This document shows positions 62,617-64,000 of a stretch of DNA of 64,000 nt, in pieces. The notes below the pieces were generated by a model, which was not told the origin of the DNA, did not search any database, and saw only the letters and a list, made by a program, of their open reading frames with translations. This DNA comes from Torymus aiolomorphi (Eukaryota; Arthropoda; Insecta; Hymenoptera; Torymidae). The stretch spans positions 44,755,157 through 44,819,156 of the forward strand of contig CM070873.1 of assembly GCA_036365515.1 (NCBI GenBank), read 5' to 3'. Within the stretch, counting starts at the first letter, position 1, and every line of letters begins with the position of its first letter. The position numbers and the translations under genes were made by a program.

Positions 62617-63000
62617 CTCACCCTCCTACCCGACCTCATCTGGAATTCAAGAAACCAGAAAGCCCGCGCACGCATAAAGAGAAGAAAAACGGGCCGAGAA
62701 TTACTATAAACGAGAAGATAAAGAGGCGGCGAAAGGCACGCGCGCATGTGAGTGTGTCTGTGCATGTGTCACGAAAAAGAGGTTAGGAGAGGAATGACTA
62801 AGTGCTCGCGCGTCCTCTCTTGAGAGAGAGATAGAGTGAGAGAGAAGGGTAAAAGACTCGGGGGCGTGTTGTCAACCCCTCGAAATTTGAAAAATCCCTC
62901 GCGTCTCGACTGTATATAGCGCGTGGTATTACGCGACATGTGTAGACGAGGTTTATATGAAATGACGGGTTTTTTTCGTTAAGCGAAATTTAATGAAAAA
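62330..63000. other. Skew island 33
   Basis: C-rich at 62340-62530, a (GA)n tract at 62561-62613, a core at 62640-62900, and G-rich after 62740. Here the GA tract lies left of the densest CpG, so the centre is ambiguous. Confidence 0.45.
62561..62613. repeat. (GA)n microsatellite
   Basis: About 53 bp of pure GA. Confidence 0.95.
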
Positions 63001-63004
63001 TACG

Positions 63005-63395
63005 TGCGTGTGTGCTTTATTGTTGGTTCACATTTTTCGGTGAATTTTTAGATGAATTTTGTACAATTTGCGCCATGCTCCGATGAATTTTTTCATGTAT
63101 ATTTTAGTTTTTTCATAAAGAGAGATTAAAAAAAGTATAACTTTGAATAAAAATGTTTCTCGTTATACAACATCAACGAACGTCATAACCATTTTTCCCA
63201 TATACGTTATTTCATATTAATATTGACACTAAAAGTTTTCATTTGTTACTTACAAACTCATTTCAATAGAGTTCAAAGTAATTTTCGGGCATATTTAATT
63301 ATAATTACAATATTTACTTTCGCATTAAATGAAAATATAAATCGATAAATTTTGCCTTTTCACTAAAACATTAATTAAACTTCGTTAATTATTTA
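63005..63395. other. AT-rich valley, nothing recognised
   Basis: No exon or repeat was seen. Confidence 0.4.
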
Positions 63396-63399
63396 AACA

Positions 63400-64000
63400 C
63401 CGTTCCATAAAGACTCCTCCATTTTATATTAATAAAATCACATTTTCCGATTCAATAGTTAAAAACATTACCGCATACCGCATTATTGCTCAATTATAAT
63501 TTTGCCTTTTCCCAACCACTTCGCTCAAACCCCCATTCACTCACCTCTACGAAAGAAAATAAAAAAAAAAGTCTCGCCGCTCTATTCGCGGTTGTAATCT
63601 GCCGTACTTAAACTGAAAAGACGAGCATAGCAGCGCCCCCCAAACACTTCACCGAAATTTCCCTCCTCAAAGACACAAAATCCCGGCCAATCTGCGCGAG
63701 ATCAGCGCGCAATTAGCCCCCGCTTGAATTCAACGTATACGCAATCACGAGATGCTATCTCGTGGGGTCGCACAGCGCTCGCGTTATTAATTTTCGCGTA
63801 GGATTATTAATAACTTTATGAAGTCGACGACACACGAGATTATCGCGAGATTTTACGGTCGCCCCCCAACCCCCGCGTCCGCGGTATAATGTTGGAGAGA
63901 GAACGAGTGCGGCTTTATGGCGGTCGGTTTACGATAATTATTCGCTTTATATACTTTTTGAACGAGGACAATCACGCGCACGCGCGAGTCATATAGTTTC
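63400..64000. other. Skew island 34 (cut by window end)
   Basis: C-rich at 63400-63670, a core at 63690-63860 and the start of a G-rich side at 63885. The rest lies outside the window. Confidence 0.45.

Overview
The window looks like nuclear DNA of an insect. A parasitoid wasp or other hymenopteran is my best guess, but nothing here proves the order. The support is: a split, intron-containing trehalose-transporter-like gene with insect-type protein features; Helitron, non-LTR retrotransposon, SINE and MITE remnants; very long dinucleotide microsatellites; abundant CpG; and almost no open reading frame that is not low-complexity. It is gene-poor. The one complete gene I can reconstruct is a four-exon MFS sugar transporter (Tret1-like) on the minus strand, from the ATG at 41877 to the stop at 38442. 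Its short first exon lies 1.6 kb upstream of the main body. A second, orphan coding exon on the minus strand (9371-9492) has textbook splice sites and a clean frame. It implies a larger gene whose other exons I could not identify, so much of the left half may be intron.

Layout: 1-4300 is AT-rich DNA with three inverted-repeat (MITE or foldback) elements plus one skew island. 5183-5820 is another inverted-repeat element. 5800-12560 is a chain of skew islands that includes the orphan exon. 12560-15110 is a Helitron-like relic with a helicase C-terminus, palindromes and a G-rich minisatellite. 15480-28140 is a nearly unbroken chain of skew islands about 1 kb apart, with a tRNA-like SINE at its right edge. 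28600-30330 is AT-rich and featureless. 30330-33420 has more islands, followed by a 324-bp (GA)n tract. 34250-45900 is AT-rich and holds the transporter gene, Helitron relics, a decayed LINE and a MITE with target-site duplication. 45920-51560 has islands. 51834-58400 is AT-rich with two large foldback elements and an intact-ended non-autonomous Helitron. 58600-64000 has islands, a short MITE and a pre-miRNA-like hairpin.

The most unusual feature is a composition pattern repeated about 33 times. Each unit runs C-rich/G-poor, then a CpG-dense core, then G-rich/C-poor on the + strand. The arrangement is its own reverse complement, so on both sides the strand running away from the core is G-rich. 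This is what divergent transcription with R-loops, or bidirectional replication initiation, would leave behind. It is absent from the TE- and gene-bearing AT-rich valleys. Dinucleotide repeats mostly follow the same polarity (CT/CA left of cores, GA/TG right). All counts quoted are hand counts of printed lines, not a window-wide computation.
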